64,000 bases of DNA from Rhizobium chutanense (GCF_002531935.1 NZ_NWSV01000003.1:248001-312000); one strand, 5' to 3'. Positions 36,592-46,568 are shown, numbered from the stretch's first letter. Notes: generated from the letters alone by a model not told the origin. Made by a program: numbers and translations.

Positions 36592-37331
36592 TCAACAACC
36601 TTGAAGAGACGGTCCCAACGCATATTCGTCGGCCACTTCCAGATTTCGCGGAAGGAGGTGTCGTTGCCGAGCGAGAAGAAGATCACGCTGGCGCGGCCGA
36701 CAAGATTTTCGGCCGGCACGAAGCCGACGTCGAAGCGGCTGTCGAGCGAGTTGTCGCGGTTGTCGCCCATCATGAAATAATGGCCTTCAGGCACGATGAA
36801 TTCACGGGTGTTGTCACCACGCGACACGGGAGACTGGTCGAGTGTGTCGTAGGTCTTGCCGTTGTCGAGCGTTTCGCGGAAGACCGGCACATCGGCGCCC
36901 GGATCGAGCTTGTAATCCGAGGTAAACGTACCATCCGCCACCTTCGGCACCGGCTTTCCGTTGACGTAGAGCACGCCGTCGGTCACCTGGACATGGTCAC
37001 CCGGCAGACCGATGCAGCGCTTGATGTAGTCGACCTCGGGGTTTGGCGGGAAGCGGAAGACGACGATGTCGCCACGCTTCGGGTCGGCGCCGAACAGGCG
37101 GCCGCTGAAGATGTCGGGCGAGAAGGGCAGCGAATATTTCGAATAGCCGTAAGCGAACTTGTTGACGAAGATGTAGTCGCCGACGAGCAGCGTCGGCATC
37201 ATCGAACCGGACGGAATCGTAAAGGGCTGGAACAGCACCGTTCGGATCACCATCGCCAAAATCAGCGCCTGGATGATGACTTTGATATTTTCCCAGAGGG
37301 CATTCGGCTTGGCTTGGACTTTTTCGGACAC
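36588..37331 (-). CDS. lepB: Signal peptidase I
   Basis: A 247-residue inner-membrane serine protease that removes signal peptides. One N-terminal membrane helix (about 17-34). Catalytic S43 lies in I-P-S-G-S-M-M-P-T-L and the general base K104 in D-Y-I-K-R-C-I-G-L-P-G-D. The C-terminal G-D-N-R-D-N-S-x-D-S-R box is present. It overlaps rnc by 4 bp and lies 155 bp downstream of acpS. Confidence 0.97.
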   Translation of the reverse strand: MSEKVQAKPNALWENIKVIIQALILAMVIRTVLFQPFTIPSGSMMPTLLVGDYIFVNKFAYGYSKYSLPFSPDIFSGRLFGADPKRGDIVVFRFPPNPEVDYIKRCIGLPGDHVQVTDGVLYVNGKPVPKVADGTFTSDYKLDPGADVPVFRETLDNGKTYDTLDQSPVSRGDNTREFIVPEGHYFMMGDNRDNSLDSRFDVGFVPAENLVGRASVIFFSLGNDTSFREIWKWPTNMRWDRLFKVVE

Positions 37332-37486
37332 GCAGTCTTATTCCTTCAAGACGCCGCGACGGCGCAATTTTTCTGTCGTTCTCTCTAGCGGCTTCGACCG
37401 GTTGCGGCAATGGCGACAACGCCAAAAGCGACGAGAGGTCGCGTTGAAACGCTTCCGAGGGCGCGACATCGCCTCCGGGGGCGCGA

Positions 37487-37891
37487 TCAGAGGTTCTCGG
37501 GCAACGCCTCGATGATCACGAAGGCCTGCGCCAAGGGATAATCATCCGTTATTGTCAAATGAATGGCGGGCCTGTGGCCCGCGGGCAGCATCGATTCGAG
37601 GATCAGGGCGGCAGCACCCGACAAAACCATGGTCGGCTTGCCGCTCGGCAGGTTGACGACGCCCATGTCCTTCCAGAAGACGCCCTGGGCGATACCGGTG
37701 CCGAGCGCCTTGGAACAGGCCTCCTTGGCGGCGAAACGTTTGGCATAGGAAGCGCCGCGATTGGCCCGGCGGTCGGACCGCGCGCGCTCGACCTCGGTGA
37801 AGCAGCGATGGGTGAAGCGGTCGCCGAAGCGCTCGATGGATTTCTCGACGCGGCGAATGTCGATCAGATCGCTGCCAATGCCGATGATCAT
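37487..37891 (-). CDS. acpS: Holo-[acyl-carrier-protein] synthase
   Basis: A 134-residue phosphopantetheinyl transferase that activates ACP for fatty acid synthesis. Mg-binding D8 in G-I-G-S-D-L-I-D-I and E57 in [12 protein letters not shown] are present. The length is typical. In the conserved acpS-lepB-rnc-era order of alphaproteobacteria. Confidence 0.96.
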   Translation of the reverse strand: MIIGIGSDLIDIRRVEKSIERFGDRFTHRCFTEVERARSDRRANRGASYAKRFAAKEACSKALGTGIAQGVFWKDMGVVNLPSGKPTMVLSGAAALILESMLPAGHRPAIHLTITDDYPLAQAFVIIEALPENL

Positions 37892-37929
37892 TCGGGAACC
37901 TTCCGTCGCTTAAGAATTCTTGATCAGGC

Positions 37930-38520
37930 TCATACGCTCGGCATGTCGCCGGCAGCACTTGCCAGACGCAGACGCGCCCGCTCCAACAGCCGGGTGTGGC
38001 GACGCGTCTGAAAACCCTTCACGGTGTAGAATGTCAGCGCATAGAGCGCAACGGAGGTGACGATCGCCGGCGGAATGGCGCCGACCAGCATCGGTTCCAG
38101 CACCGGCTTCCACAACTCCATGAAATTCAGCTTGTGAAAGAGGGCGGCCAGATCAACCGTCTGACCGGCCAGATGATCCTCACGGCTGAGCAGCAGATGA
38201 CCAATCTCCCAGGTGATGCCCCAGATGAAGGGATAGGTCAGCGGATTGCCGAAGGCGGCACAGCCGAGGGCGGCAGCAACCATGCTTCCGGAGAGGAAAT
38301 AGGTGATGACAAACGCCATGACGAAATGCACGCCGATGAAAGGCGTCCACGAGACGAAGACGCCAGCAGCGACGCCGGCCGCAACCGCATGCGGCGAAGC
38401 GCTCAGGCGCAGGATGCGCATGGAGAGATAACGGATCGGGCGAAGGAAACCTTTGCGAGGCCATAGAAGCTCTCGCATCTTTTCCTTGAATCCGGCGGGT
38501 TTGCGACGGCGAAACAACAT
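37930..38520 (-). CDS. DUF2062 membrane protein
   Basis: A 196-residue protein with three or four hydrophobic helices and the DUF2062 core (S-P-H-A-V-A-A-G-V-A-A-G-V-F-V-S-W-T-P, then G-N-P-L-T-Y-P). Function unknown; the family often sits beside rsh/acpS in this class of bacteria. Ends 38 bp before acpS and is likely co-transcribed. Confidence 0.92.
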   Translation of the reverse strand: MLFRRRKPAGFKEKMRELLWPRKGFLRPIRYLSMRILRLSASPHAVAAGVAAGVFVSWTPFIGVHFVMAFVITYFLSGSMVAAALGCAAFGNPLTYPFIWGITWEIGHLLLSREDHLAGQTVDLAALFHKLNFMELWKPVLEPMLVGAIPPAIVTSVALYALTFYTVKGFQTRRHTRLLERARLRLASAAGDMPSV

Positions 38521-38682
38521 GGCCGGTATTTAGTGCAGCGCACATGAGCATGACAAGAGCGGCAAAATGCTACCGCCGAAAAAACAACTCAGTTCCCCCT
38601 CAGCAGCGAGGAGCCTCTTCACGCCGAGGGGCGTCCGCTATGCATAACGTCCCTCACTCATCTCAAGTATAAAAGTCCAGTA

Positions 38683-38835
38683 TCAACGATTGCGGAACAG
38701 ACCGCGGTCGACCTGGCGCTGACGAAACTCGAGATCTATACGATCGAACGAGCCGTTCAAATAGGCCATTTCACGTTCCTGGGCAGTCGGAGCGCGAAGG
38801 GCGCGAGCAATTTTTCTGATAGGGTCAAACATCAT
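38683..38835 (-). CDS. DUF3563-like mini-protein, 50 aa
   Basis: A 50-residue reading frame on the minus strand beginning M-M-F-D-P-I-R-K-I-A-R-A-L. It has a charged amphipathic centre with M-A-Y-L-N-G-S-F-D-R-I-D-L-E and an Arg-rich end. The layout (basic start, A-Y-L-x-x-S-x-D-x-x-D-L-E) matches small DUF3563-type proteins of proteobacteria. No obvious signal peptide. The ribosome-binding site is weak. It stands alone between the rsh and DUF2062 genes. Function unknown. Confidence 0.7.
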   Translation of the reverse strand: MMFDPIRKIARALRAPTAQEREMAYLNGSFDRIDLEFRQRQVDRGLFRNR

Positions 38836-39026
38836 CTTGTCTCATCTTCTGTTTGCGTTTCGATGACCAGAAGATAGTCCCGCCAAAGGTTAATTACTAC
38901 CGCCGCAACATGGAGACAGCCATGCATTGAGTGCATTGCTTGCCTTTCGGATGCGCTATCGCGATCATAAAACGATCACAAAATGTGCAATTTTCCGGTC
39001 AAGCCGGTGACAGGCTTAACAAAGGC

Positions 39027-41261
39027 CTACTCGTAGAGCCGCCGCACCGTGGCGATGCAATCCAGATCCTTCATCTGGGCGAGCAGTTGATTGAGCTGAC
39101 GCAGGTCCCAAACCTCGACCTCGAGCATCATTTCGGTGAAATCGGCAGCGACGCGCACCGTGTTCAACAAGCGGATATTGACGTCGAGGCCTGCCACCGT
39201 CTGGGCGACCTTGGCAAGCGTGCCGGGCTCATTCAACCCGTTGACCATGATGCGCGCCATGAAACGCGACTTGTTGGCCTCATCGAGATCCCAGCGGACG
39301 TCGATCCAACGATCGGGCTGATCGTCGAAACGCTGCAGGCTCGGCGACTGGATCGGATAGATGGTGATGCCCTTGCCCTGGTCCATGATGCCGACGATGC
39401 GATCGCCAGGCACCGCACCTGTCGACGCGAACTTGACGTCGACATTGCCGGACAGGCCGCGGATCGGCCCGATATCGACGTCGCTGTCGACTTCCGGATG
39501 GCCGCCGTCGGCACCGGGCTTGGCCTTGCCCGGGATCTTGAAGATCATGCCGGCCGCACTTCGGACGTTGAACCAGCCGTCGTCGCCGGAGGGCTTGACG
39601 GTGACGCGCTCGTCCTGATGGTCGGGATAGACGGCGCGCAGCACATCAAGCGAGGACATCTCGCCGCGGCCGACGGCGGCGATCGCATCCTCGACATCCT
39701 TCTGGCCGAGCCGGTGCAGCGCCGGCTTCATCGCCTCGCGCGAGAAGATCTTGCCGGCCCTGTCGAAGGTGCGTTCGAGAATGCGGTGGCCGAGGCCGGC
39801 ATATTGCTTGCGGATCGCCATGCGGGTGGCGCGGCGGATGGCGGCGCGCGCCTTGCCGGTGACGACGATCTCCTCCCAGGCAGCCGGCGGGACCTGTACG
39901 CCGGAGCGGATGATCTCCACCTCGTCGCCATTGGCAAGCCGCGTCACCAGCGGCATGATGCGGCCGTTGATCTTGGCGCCGACCGTGGTGTCGCCGATAT
40001 TGGTGTGCACCGCATAGGCGAAATCGATTGGGGTGGCGCCGCGCGGCAGGGCAATCAGCTTGCCCTTCGGCGTGAAGCAGAAGACCTGGTCCTGGAAGAG
40101 TTCGAGCTTGGTGTGCTCGAGGAATTCCTCCGGGCTGTCGCCCTCGGCCAGAGCCTCGATCGTGTGGCGCAACCAGGAATAGGCATTGGATTCGCGCGAC
40201 AGGATGTCGCCGTCGGCATTGGTGGCGCCGTCCTTATAAAGCGTGTGGGCGGCGATGCCGAATTCGGCGATCTCGTGCATGCGCTTTGTGCGGATCTGCA
40301 GTTCGATGCGCTGGCTGGAGGGGCCGACGATCGTGGTGTGCAGCGAGCGGTAATCGTTCTGCTTCGGCGTCGAGATATAATCCTTGAAACGGCCGGGCAC
40401 GACGCGCCAGCGGGTGTGGACGATGCCGAGCGCCCGATAACAGGAGGGGATGTCCTCGACGATCAGGCGGAAGCCGTAGACATCGGAAAGCTGCTCGAAG
40501 GAAAGCGACTTCGACTGCATCTTGCGGAAGACCGAATAGGGCTTCTTCTGCCGGCCCTTGACATAGGCGCTCGTCAAGCCGCTTGCGACAAGCAGGTCGC
40601 GCAGTTCAGCCTCGATCTTCTTGACGATACCCTCATTGCGCTTGGAAAGCTCTTCCAGCCTTTTGGTGACGGTCTCGTAGGCTTCCGGGTTCATATGGCG
40701 GAAGGAGAGCTCTTCCAGCTCCTCGCGCATATCCTGCATGCCCATGCGACCAGCCAGCGGCGCATAGATTTCCATCGTCTCTTCGGAGATGCGGGCACGC
40801 TTGTCGGCCGACATATGGTCGAGGGTGCGCATATTGTGCAGGCGATCGGCAAGCTTGACGAGCAGGACACGCACATCATCCGATATGGCGAGCAGCAGCT
40901 TGCGCAGATTCTCCGCCTGCTTGGCCTTCTTGGTGACGAGATCGAGCTTCTTGATCTTCGTCAGGCCCTCGACCAGGCGGCCGATATCCTCGCCGAAGAG
41001 TTCGTCGATCTCGGCGCGCGTCGCCGTCGTATCCTCGATCGTATCGTGCAGCAGCGCGACCGCGATCGTCGATTCATCGAGATGCATGTCGGTGAGGATT
41101 GCGGCGACCTCGAGCGGATGGGAAATGTAGGGATCGCCGCTGGCGCGCTTCTGCTGGCCATGTTTCTGCATGGCGTAGACATAGGCTTTGTTCAGCAGTG
41201 CTTCATTGGCATCGGGCTTGTATTGCTGAACCCGCTCCACGAGCTCGTACTGCCGCATCAT
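39027..41261 (-). CDS. rsh: Bifunctional (p)ppGpp synthetase/hydrolase (Rsh)
   Basis: A 744-residue stringent-response enzyme. HD hydrolase domain with H48 and H72-D73, synthetase domain around G-R-Q-K-K-P-Y-S-V-F-R-K-M and Y-R-S-L-H-T-T-I, then a TGS domain (about 385-450) and a C-terminal ACT domain. Both catalytic domains look intact, so it should both make and degrade ppGpp, as expected for the single long Rsh of alphaproteobacteria. It starts at the ATG pair at 41256-41261; the leader in the longer frame is not homologous. A terminator-like hairpin lies in the short leader. Confidence 0.96.
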   Translation of the reverse strand: MMRQYELVERVQQYKPDANEALLNKAYVYAMQKHGQQKRASGDPYISHPLEVAAILTDMHLDESTIAVALLHDTIEDTTATRAEIDELFGEDIGRLVEGLTKIKKLDLVTKKAKQAENLRKLLLAISDDVRVLLVKLADRLHNMRTLDHMSADKRARISEETMEIYAPLAGRMGMQDMREELEELSFRHMNPEAYETVTKRLEELSKRNEGIVKKIEAELRDLLVASGLTSAYVKGRQKKPYSVFRKMQSKSLSFEQLSDVYGFRLIVEDIPSCYRALGIVHTRWRVVPGRFKDYISTPKQNDYRSLHTTIVGPSSQRIELQIRTKRMHEIAEFGIAAHTLYKDGATNADGDILSRESNAYSWLRHTIEALAEGDSPEEFLEHTKLELFQDQVFCFTPKGKLIALPRGATPIDFAYAVHTNIGDTTVGAKINGRIMPLVTRLANGDEVEIIRSGVQVPPAAWEEIVVTGKARAAIRRATRMAIRKQYAGLGHRILERTFDRAGKIFSREAMKPALHRLGQKDVEDAIAAVGRGEMSSLDVLRAVYPDHQDERVTVKPSGDDGWFNVRSAAGMIFKIPGKAKPGADGGHPEVDSDVDIGPIRGLSGNVDVKFASTGAVPGDRIVGIMDQGKGITIYPIQSPSLQRFDDQPDRWIDVRWDLDEANKSRFMARIMVNGLNEPGTLAKVAQTVAGLDVNIRLLNTVRVAADFTEMMLEVEVWDLRQLNQLLAQMKDLDCIATVRRLYE

Positions 41262-41276
41262 TCCAAAGCCACTCCA

Positions 41277-41310
41277 TAAAAATAAAAGCGCGCCAATCAA
41301 CGATTGGCGC
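41277..41310 (-). terminator. Terminator-like hairpin in rsh leader (possible attenuator)
   Basis: GCGCCAATC / GATTGGCGC stem with 3-nt loop (41290-41310), followed on the minus strand by GCTTTTATTTTTATGG. It ends only ~15-28 nt before the rsh start. It may end rpoZ transcripts, or act as an attenuator of an rsh leader transcript. A second GATTGG copy (plus strand) at 41357-41362 could form a rival pairing. Confidence 0.7.
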
Positions 41311-41454
41311 ACACATGGGCAATAATATGCCTAAGCAATAAAGGCGCAAGATTGACGATTGGTAATCATCGCTCTTTTGCATCGCATGAACTTTTTCCGA
41401 TCCCTTACGGACCGGGGGATCGCATCAACGCGATCCCGAGATCAGCCTGCGCGC

Positions 41455-41859
41455 TTAGTAGTCGTCGCTCTTTTCCGGCGGCACCAGGCCTTCGATACCG
41501 GCGAGCAGTTCTTCTTCCGACATCTGGTCGAAAGTGATCGTTTCCGGCAGGTCGTCCTGCTCTTCGCTGTCGGCTGCGGCAACACCGCCGGCGGCAATCA
41601 TGCTTGCCGGATCGGGCTCGGGCTCGTCGACTTCGACATGCTTCTGCAGCGAATGGATCAGATCTTCCTTGAGGTCATCGGGCGAAAGCGTCTCGTCGGC
41701 GATTTCGCGCAGCGCCACGACCGGGTTCTTGTCGTTGTCGCGATCGATGGTGATCGAGGCGCCCTGAGAAATCAGCCGGGCGCGGTGGCTGGCGAGCAGA
41801 ACCAGCTCGAAGCGGTTCTCCACCTTGTCGATGCAATCTTCAACTGTGACACGGGCCAT
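41455..41859 (-). CDS. rpoZ: RNA polymerase omega subunit
   Basis: A 134-residue omega subunit that helps assemble RNA polymerase and contributes a ppGpp-responsive site. The N-terminus [13 protein letters not shown] and [12 protein letters not shown] are diagnostic. The acidic C-terminal extension is typical of rhizobia. It lies upstream of rsh, the classic gene pair linking polymerase and ppGpp. Confidence 0.97.
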   Translation of the reverse strand: MARVTVEDCIDKVENRFELVLLASHRARLISQGASITIDRDNDKNPVVALREIADETLSPDDLKEDLIHSLQKHVEVDEPEPDPASMIAAGGVAAADSEEQDDLPETITFDQMSEEELLAGIEGLVPPEKSDDY

Positions 41860-42155
41860 TGCCTGTCCTTTACGGTCGTCATTTCGGGATTAGCACGCCC
41901 GATACAATTAAAACCGGGCAAATACAAGTTTTTCATTCCGGCTCCCCTCGTCTTTATCCGCGGCTGAGCTAAATTTCCATGGAGAACGTCACAATTCTAC
42001 CTATGGTTGCTTGGAATATGCCGAATCGTGCCCTAAATCTCTCATATATGAATAATTGATAAAGTATGGATCAGGTCGAAATAGAAACATAAGCAATTGT
42101 TTTTATTGAATTTACCTCCTGCTGATTTCGATTGCTCTCATTGGATTGGTAAGCC
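41860..42155. other. Divergent spacer rpoZ / NYN gene
   Basis: No gene seen. The right half is AT-rich (42030-42115) and should hold the promoter of the NYN gene, while the left half should hold that of rpoZ. Confidence 0.45.
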
Positions 42156-42737
42156 ATGTTTGACCCACGCGAAAAAATTGCACTCTTCATTGACGGCGCC
42201 AACCTCTACGCTGCATCCAAGAGCCTCGGCTTCGACATCGATTACCGCAAGCTCTTGAAAGCATTCCAGAAACGCGGCTATCTCCTGCGCGCCTATTATT
42301 ATACGGCTCTGATCGAAGATCAGGAATATTCGTCGATCCGGCCTTTGATCGATTGGCTCGACTACAACGGCTACAAGGTCGTCACCAAGCCCGCCAAGGA
42401 ATTCACAGATTCCATGGGCCGCCGAAAGATCAAGGGCAACATGGACATCGAGCTTGCAATCGACGCCATGGAACAATCGGAAACGGTCGATCATCTCGTG
42501 ATCTTCTCCGGCGACGGCGACTTCACCAACCTCGTCGAGGCATTGCAGCGCAGGGGCCGCAAGGTCTCGGTGATCTCGACCATGGCGACCCAGCCGCCGA
42601 TGATCGCCGACGACCTGCGCCGCCAGGCCGATCATTTCATCGATCTCTTGTCGTTGAAGGCTGAAATCGGTCGCGATCCCGCGGAGCGCGCCCCACGCCA
42701 GGCCGAAGTCGCCCCCGCGAGCGACTTCGAGGACTGA
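42156..42737 (+). CDS. NYN/LabA-type putative ribonuclease
   Basis: A 193-residue NYN-domain protein (PIN-like fold, DUF88/LabA). Acidic metal-site residues are visible in F-I-D-G-A-N-L, in K-G-N-M-D-I-E-L-A-I-D, and in F-S-G-D-G-D-F. Family members are predicted single-strand ribonucleases or RNA-binding adaptors. The ~25-residue C-terminal tail is Ala/Pro-rich. Convergent with smpB. Confidence 0.9.
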   Translation: MFDPREKIALFIDGANLYAASKSLGFDIDYRKLLKAFQKRGYLLRAYYYTALIEDQEYSSIRPLIDWLDYNGYKVVTKPAKEFTDSMGRRKIKGNMDIELAIDAMEQSETVDHLVIFSGDGDFTNLVEALQRRGRKVSVISTMATQPPMIADDLRRQADHFIDLLSLKAEIGRDPAERAPRQAEVAPASDFED

Positions 42738-42817
42738 TCTCTCCGCTTATCTCGAATCGAGCGACAGCAACGCCATGATTGCCGTGCGAAGCGGCGATCG
42801 TCAGTCAGCCGATGTGG

Positions 42818-43297
42818 TCAGCCATTATCCTTCAGCAGGCGACTCTTCTGCCGGTTCCAATCGCGTTCCTTCTCCGATTCGCGCTTGTCGTGCAATTTCT
42901 TGCCCTTGGCGAGCGCCAGCTCCATCTTCGCCCGACCGCGGTCGTTGAAATAGATCTTCAGCGGGATCAGCGTCATGCCTTCGCGGTTGACGGCAGAGCG
43001 CAAGCGATGGATCTCACGGCCCGACAGCAGCAGCTTGCGCCGGCGGCGCGGTTCGTGATTGAAGCGGTTGGCCTGCAGATATTCCGGCAGGTAGGAATTG
43101 ATCAGCCAGATTTCGCCATCCTCATCCGACGCATAGGATTCGGCGATATTGGCTTTGCCTTCGCGCAACGACTTGACCTCGGTGCCCATCAGCACCAGGC
43201 CCGCCTCATAGGTATCGATGATCTCGTAGTTGAAGCGGGCCTTGCGGTTTTCGGCCACGACCTTGTTCACCACGCGCTGGCTGCCTTTGGGGGCCAT
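42818..43297 (-). CDS. smpB: SsrA-binding protein SmpB
   Basis: A 159-residue protein that binds tmRNA and rescues stalled ribosomes. N-terminal core with [10 protein letters not shown] and G-T-E-V-K-S-L-R, then Y-x-L-H-D-K-R-x-x-x-K-x-R-D-like C-terminal basic tail ([14 protein letters not shown]). Lies 98 bp downstream of dapA. Confidence 0.96.
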   Translation of the reverse strand: MAPKGSQRVVNKVVAENRKARFNYEIIDTYEAGLVLMGTEVKSLREGKANIAESYASDEDGEIWLINSYLPEYLQANRFNHEPRRRRKLLLSGREIHRLRSAVNREGMTLIPLKIYFNDRGRAKMELALAKGKKLHDKRESEKERDWNRQKSRLLKDNG

Positions 43298-43316
43298 GAC
43301 GATATTCCATTGCTTA

Positions 43317-43343
43317 GGGCGCGAGAAGCCGCGCCCCCTTTTT
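43317..43343 (+). terminator. Orphan plus-strand terminator-like hairpin
   Basis: GGGCGCG (43317-43323) pairs with CGCGCCC (43330-43336), followed by CC and five T (43339-43343) on the plus strand. Both neighbouring genes run on the minus strand, so no known plus-strand gene ends here. Confidence 0.4.
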
Positions 43344-43395
43344 CTTACCCTTTATGTAAGGGAACGACCCGGCCTTGTGAAGACGGCCGGTCTCC

Positions 43396-44280
43396 TCAGT
43401 TCAGCAGGCCCGCATGGCGCAGGGCGGCGTCGATCGCCGCTTCCGTTGCCGGCTCCAGCGTCGACAGCAACGGCGAACGGACGTTGCGGCTCATGCGACC
43501 AAGCCTGGAAAGGCCGTATTTGGCGCCGCAAAGACCCGGCTCGAGGAAGATCGCCTTGTGCAGCGGCATCAGCCGGTCCTGATATTCCAGCGCGCGGGCA
43601 TAGTCGCCTTCCAATGTTGCCGCCTGGAAATCGGCGCAGAGGCGCGGGGCGACATTGGCCGTGACCGAAATACAGCCGACACCGCCATGGGCATTGAAGC
43701 CGAGCGCGGTGGCATCCTCACCGGACAGTTGCCGGAAATCCCTACCGCAGGTGATGCGCTGTTCGGAGACCCGTTCGATCTTTCCCGTCGCATCCTTGAC
43801 CCCGACGATATTCCGATGCGCCTTGGCGAGCGCACCCATGGTTTCCGGCGTCATGTCGACCACCGAGCGGCCGGGGATATTGTAGATATAGATCGGCAGA
43901 TCGACGGCCTCGGCAATCGCCGAAAAATGCGCGATCAAGCCCTTCTGCGTCGGCTTGTTGTAATAGGGGGTGACGACCAGAACGGCGTCCGCGCCGACCT
44001 TTTCGGCGTGCTGGGCCAGTTCGATCGCCTCACGCGTATTGTTCGAACCGGCGCCGGCCATGACCGGAACGCGTTTTGCAGCAACCGCGATGCAGAGTTC
44101 CACGACCCGCTTGTGTTCGGCGTGCGACAGCGTCGGGGATTCGCCTGTAGTGCCGACCGGAACGAGACCGCCGCTGCCTTCCTTGATCTGCCAGTCGACA
44201 TGCGCAGCGAAGCTGTCTTCGTCGATCAGTCCTGCATCGGTGAAAGGGGTGACGAGGGCGGGAATGGACCCATTAAACAT
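43396..44280 (-). CDS. dapA: 4-hydroxy-tetrahydrodipicolinate synthase
   Basis: A 294-residue TIM-barrel aldolase for lysine and diaminopimelate synthesis. G-T-T-G-E-S at 43-48 holds the catalytic Thr; Y133, R139 and Schiff-base K162 (G-V-K-D-A-T-G) are present. The ATG at 44280 follows GAGGAG, so the longer frame is rejected. Some paralogues are other pyruvate aldolases, but the residue set and isolated position fit DapA. Confidence 0.93.
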   Translation of the reverse strand: MFNGSIPALVTPFTDAGLIDEDSFAAHVDWQIKEGSGGLVPVGTTGESPTLSHAEHKRVVELCIAVAAKRVPVMAGAGSNNTREAIELAQHAEKVGADAVLVVTPYYNKPTQKGLIAHFSAIAEAVDLPIYIYNIPGRSVVDMTPETMGALAKAHRNIVGVKDATGKIERVSEQRITCGRDFRQLSGEDATALGFNAHGGVGCISVTANVAPRLCADFQAATLEGDYARALEYQDRLMPLHKAIFLEPGLCGAKYGLSRLGRMSRNVRSPLLSTLEPATEAAIDAALRHAGLLN

Positions 44281-44492
44281 GCAAAGCTCCTCACGACCAA
44301 ATCCTTGCTTCGGCCGCATTCCATGAATATTTTGCGCACCATAGAGCGCCGAAATCATGGCGACAAGCGCGTAGAGTTCGGTTTAGGGCAAATTCCGATA
44401 GCAGATGTGAATGAATTTTACCTGGTACGGTAAGGTTTCGTTAAGATGCCTCTAGCCAAATGGCAGGGCGTGTTTTCGTTGCGAGATCCCGG

Positions 44493-46568
44493 ATGAAGAA
44501 AGCTGTCCTGATTCTGTCCGCCTTCGGCTTTGTTGCCGCCGCGTGGGGCAGCGTAGCGTCGCCGCTTCCGGGCGAGAGCACGCCCGTGCCCGGCGTCAAG
44601 CCGCTCGGTTTCATTCCCGAAACAGCCATGCCGGAATCGATCACGACGGGCGCCATTCCGCGCAATCCGGCCGTCGCGCCTGTCAACAGCGACCTGAAAG
44701 CCGGCCTCGACGCGCTTTCCGACAAGAACCCGCAGCTGGCGTTGTCGATCCGCGACAGCATGCCCGACGGTGCGCTCGACCGCCATATCCTGACCTGGGC
44801 GATCGCCGTTTCCGGATTGAAAGGCGTTCCCTCCTATGAAATCGCCAGCGCCGGGCAGGAGCTGAAAAGCTGGCCGGGCCTTTCGCGGCTGCGCGCCTAT
44901 TCCGAACGCGCGCTCTATGACGAAAACCCCGCCCCATCAGCCGTGCTCGCCGCCTTCGGCGACACCGCGCCGGAGACGATGCAGGGCGCCGTCATCCTCG
45001 GCCGGGCGCTGGTTGCCTCAGGCAGGCAAGCGCAGGCGGCAAAATATATCCGCAAGGTCTGGCGCGGAGAAGCTCTCGACAAGGCAACCGAAGACAAGAT
45101 CCTCATCGAATTCTCAGCCTTGTTGACGCCGGCCGACCACAAGGCGCGGATGGACTATCTGATGTATCGCGGCCGCGTGGCGCAGGCCAAGCGCTTCGGC
45201 GACATGGGTGAGGCGCAATCGCTCTACAAGGCCTGGTCCGCCGTCGACGCCAAGGCCGGCAATGCCGGCGCACTGCTCAACGCGGTCGATGCAAAATGGC
45301 GCGGCGATCCCGGGTTGCTATTTGCGCGGATCGAATATCTGCGCAAGCAGGACAAATATGCCGAGGCGGCAGCGCTTCTGGAGCAGATGCCGCCCGAGCG
45401 CAGCGAACTCGTCAACTCCGGCGAATGGTGGAACGAGCAGCGTATCGTCAGCCGCGGCCTGGTCGACCAGGGACAGTTCAAGCCTGCCTATCGCATCGTC
45501 GCCAATTACGCCGCAACGAGCCCGACGGATATCGTCGAAGCCGAGTTCCATGCCGGATGGTACGCGCTTCGCGGCCTGCAGGATCCGACAATCGCGGAAA
45601 AACACTTCCGCAAGATCCTCCAGACATCAAACGGGCCGATCTCGGTTTCCCGCGCCTGGTATTGGCTGGGACGAGCGGCAGAAGCCGGAGGTCCCGGCAA
45701 ATCCAGCGAATTCTATGCGAAGGCTGCGACCTTCCCCGGCACCTTCTATGGCCAGCTCGCGGCCGAACGGCTGGGCCGAAAGACGCTGAACGTTACCTAT
45801 CCCGCGCCGAGCACGGCCGACCGAGAGCGCTTCCAGGCGCGCGAAGCGGTGCAGGCGATCGCCCGGCTGGAGGCCGCAGGCCATGGATGGCGGGCCGACA
45901 TTCTCTATCTTGCGCTCGCCGACCAACTGCAGAGCCCCGGCGAACTGGCCGTGCTTGCGGCAAAGGCCGAACAATCCGGCGACCATCATCTGTCGCTGCA
46001 GATCGGCAAGATCGCCTATGGCCGCGGCATCGATGTCGCAGCGCTCGCCTTTCCGGTCGGCGTCATCCCGGCGAATGCCAATATCTCCGGTTCCGGCAAG
46101 GCACTCGCCTATGCCATCGCCCGCCAGGAAAGCGCCTTCAACCCAGCCGCCGTTTCGGCGGCGAATGCACGGGGATTGCTGCAGCTTCTGCCGGGAACGG
46201 CCCAGGCGGTGGCCAAGCGCCACAACATCGCCTATTCGAAAGACAAGCTGACGGCCGATGCCGGTTATAACGCCACGCTCGGCGCTCATTATCTCGGCGA
46301 GCAGATCGAAGCCTTCGGCGGCTCCTATATCCTCACCTTCATTGCCTACAATGCGGGGCCGAAGCGGGTGCCGGAATGGATCGGCCGCTACGGCGATCCG
46401 CGCGGCAAACCGATCGACGAGATCGTCGACTGGATCGAGCGCATCCCCTTCCCCGAAACGCGGAATTACGTCCAGCGGGTGATGGAGAATTACGAAGTGT
46501 ACAAGGCTCGCCTCGGCCAGCCGACCGACATCGAGCGCGACCTCATCGGCGGACGCAGCGCTTCCTGA
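44493..46568 (+). CDS. Lytic transglycosylase (Slt-type)
   Basis: A 691-residue periplasmic murein-cleaving enzyme. Signal peptide at residues 1-22, long helical superhelical U-type domain (about 80-530), and C-terminal SLT domain: catalytic Glu in A-R-Q-E-S-A-F-N-P, then A-N-A-R-G-L-L-Q-L-L-P-G-T-A, A-Y-N-A-G-P-K-R-V and E-T-R-N-Y-V-Q-R-V. Turns over cell wall and releases anhydromuropeptides. The start at 44493 gives a clean signal peptide; an in-frame ATG at 44460 is also possible. Divergent from dapA. Confidence 0.93.
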   Translation: MKKAVLILSAFGFVAAAWGSVASPLPGESTPVPGVKPLGFIPETAMPESITTGAIPRNPAVAPVNSDLKAGLDALSDKNPQLALSIRDSMPDGALDRHILTWAIAVSGLKGVPSYEIASAGQELKSWPGLSRLRAYSERALYDENPAPSAVLAAFGDTAPETMQGAVILGRALVASGRQAQAAKYIRKVWRGEALDKATEDKILIEFSALLTPADHKARMDYLMYRGRVAQAKRFGDMGEAQSLYKAWSAVDAKAGNAGALLNAVDAKWRGDPGLLFARIEYLRKQDKYAEAAALLEQMPPERSELVNSGEWWNEQRIVSRGLVDQGQFKPAYRIVANYAATSPTDIVEAEFHAGWYALRGLQDPTIAEKHFRKILQTSNGPISVSRAWYWLGRAAEAGGPGKSSEFYAKAATFPGTFYGQLAAERLGRKTLNVTYPAPSTADRERFQAREAVQAIARLEAAGHGWRADILYLALADQLQSPGELAVLAAKAEQSGDHHLSLQIGKIAYGRGIDVAALAFPVGVIPANANISGSGKALAYAIARQESAFNPAAVSAANARGLLQLLPGTAQAVAKRHNIAYSKDKLTADAGYNATLGAHYLGEQIEAFGGSYILTFIAYNAGPKRVPEWIGRYGDPRGKPIDEIVDWIERIPFPETRNYVQRVMENYEVYKARLGQPTDIERDLIGGRSAS

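Noticed and set aside
38931..41279. 782-codon plus-strand frame opposite rsh
   Set aside because: Longest frame in the window but purely antisense to rsh, with His/Asp/Arg-rich translation.
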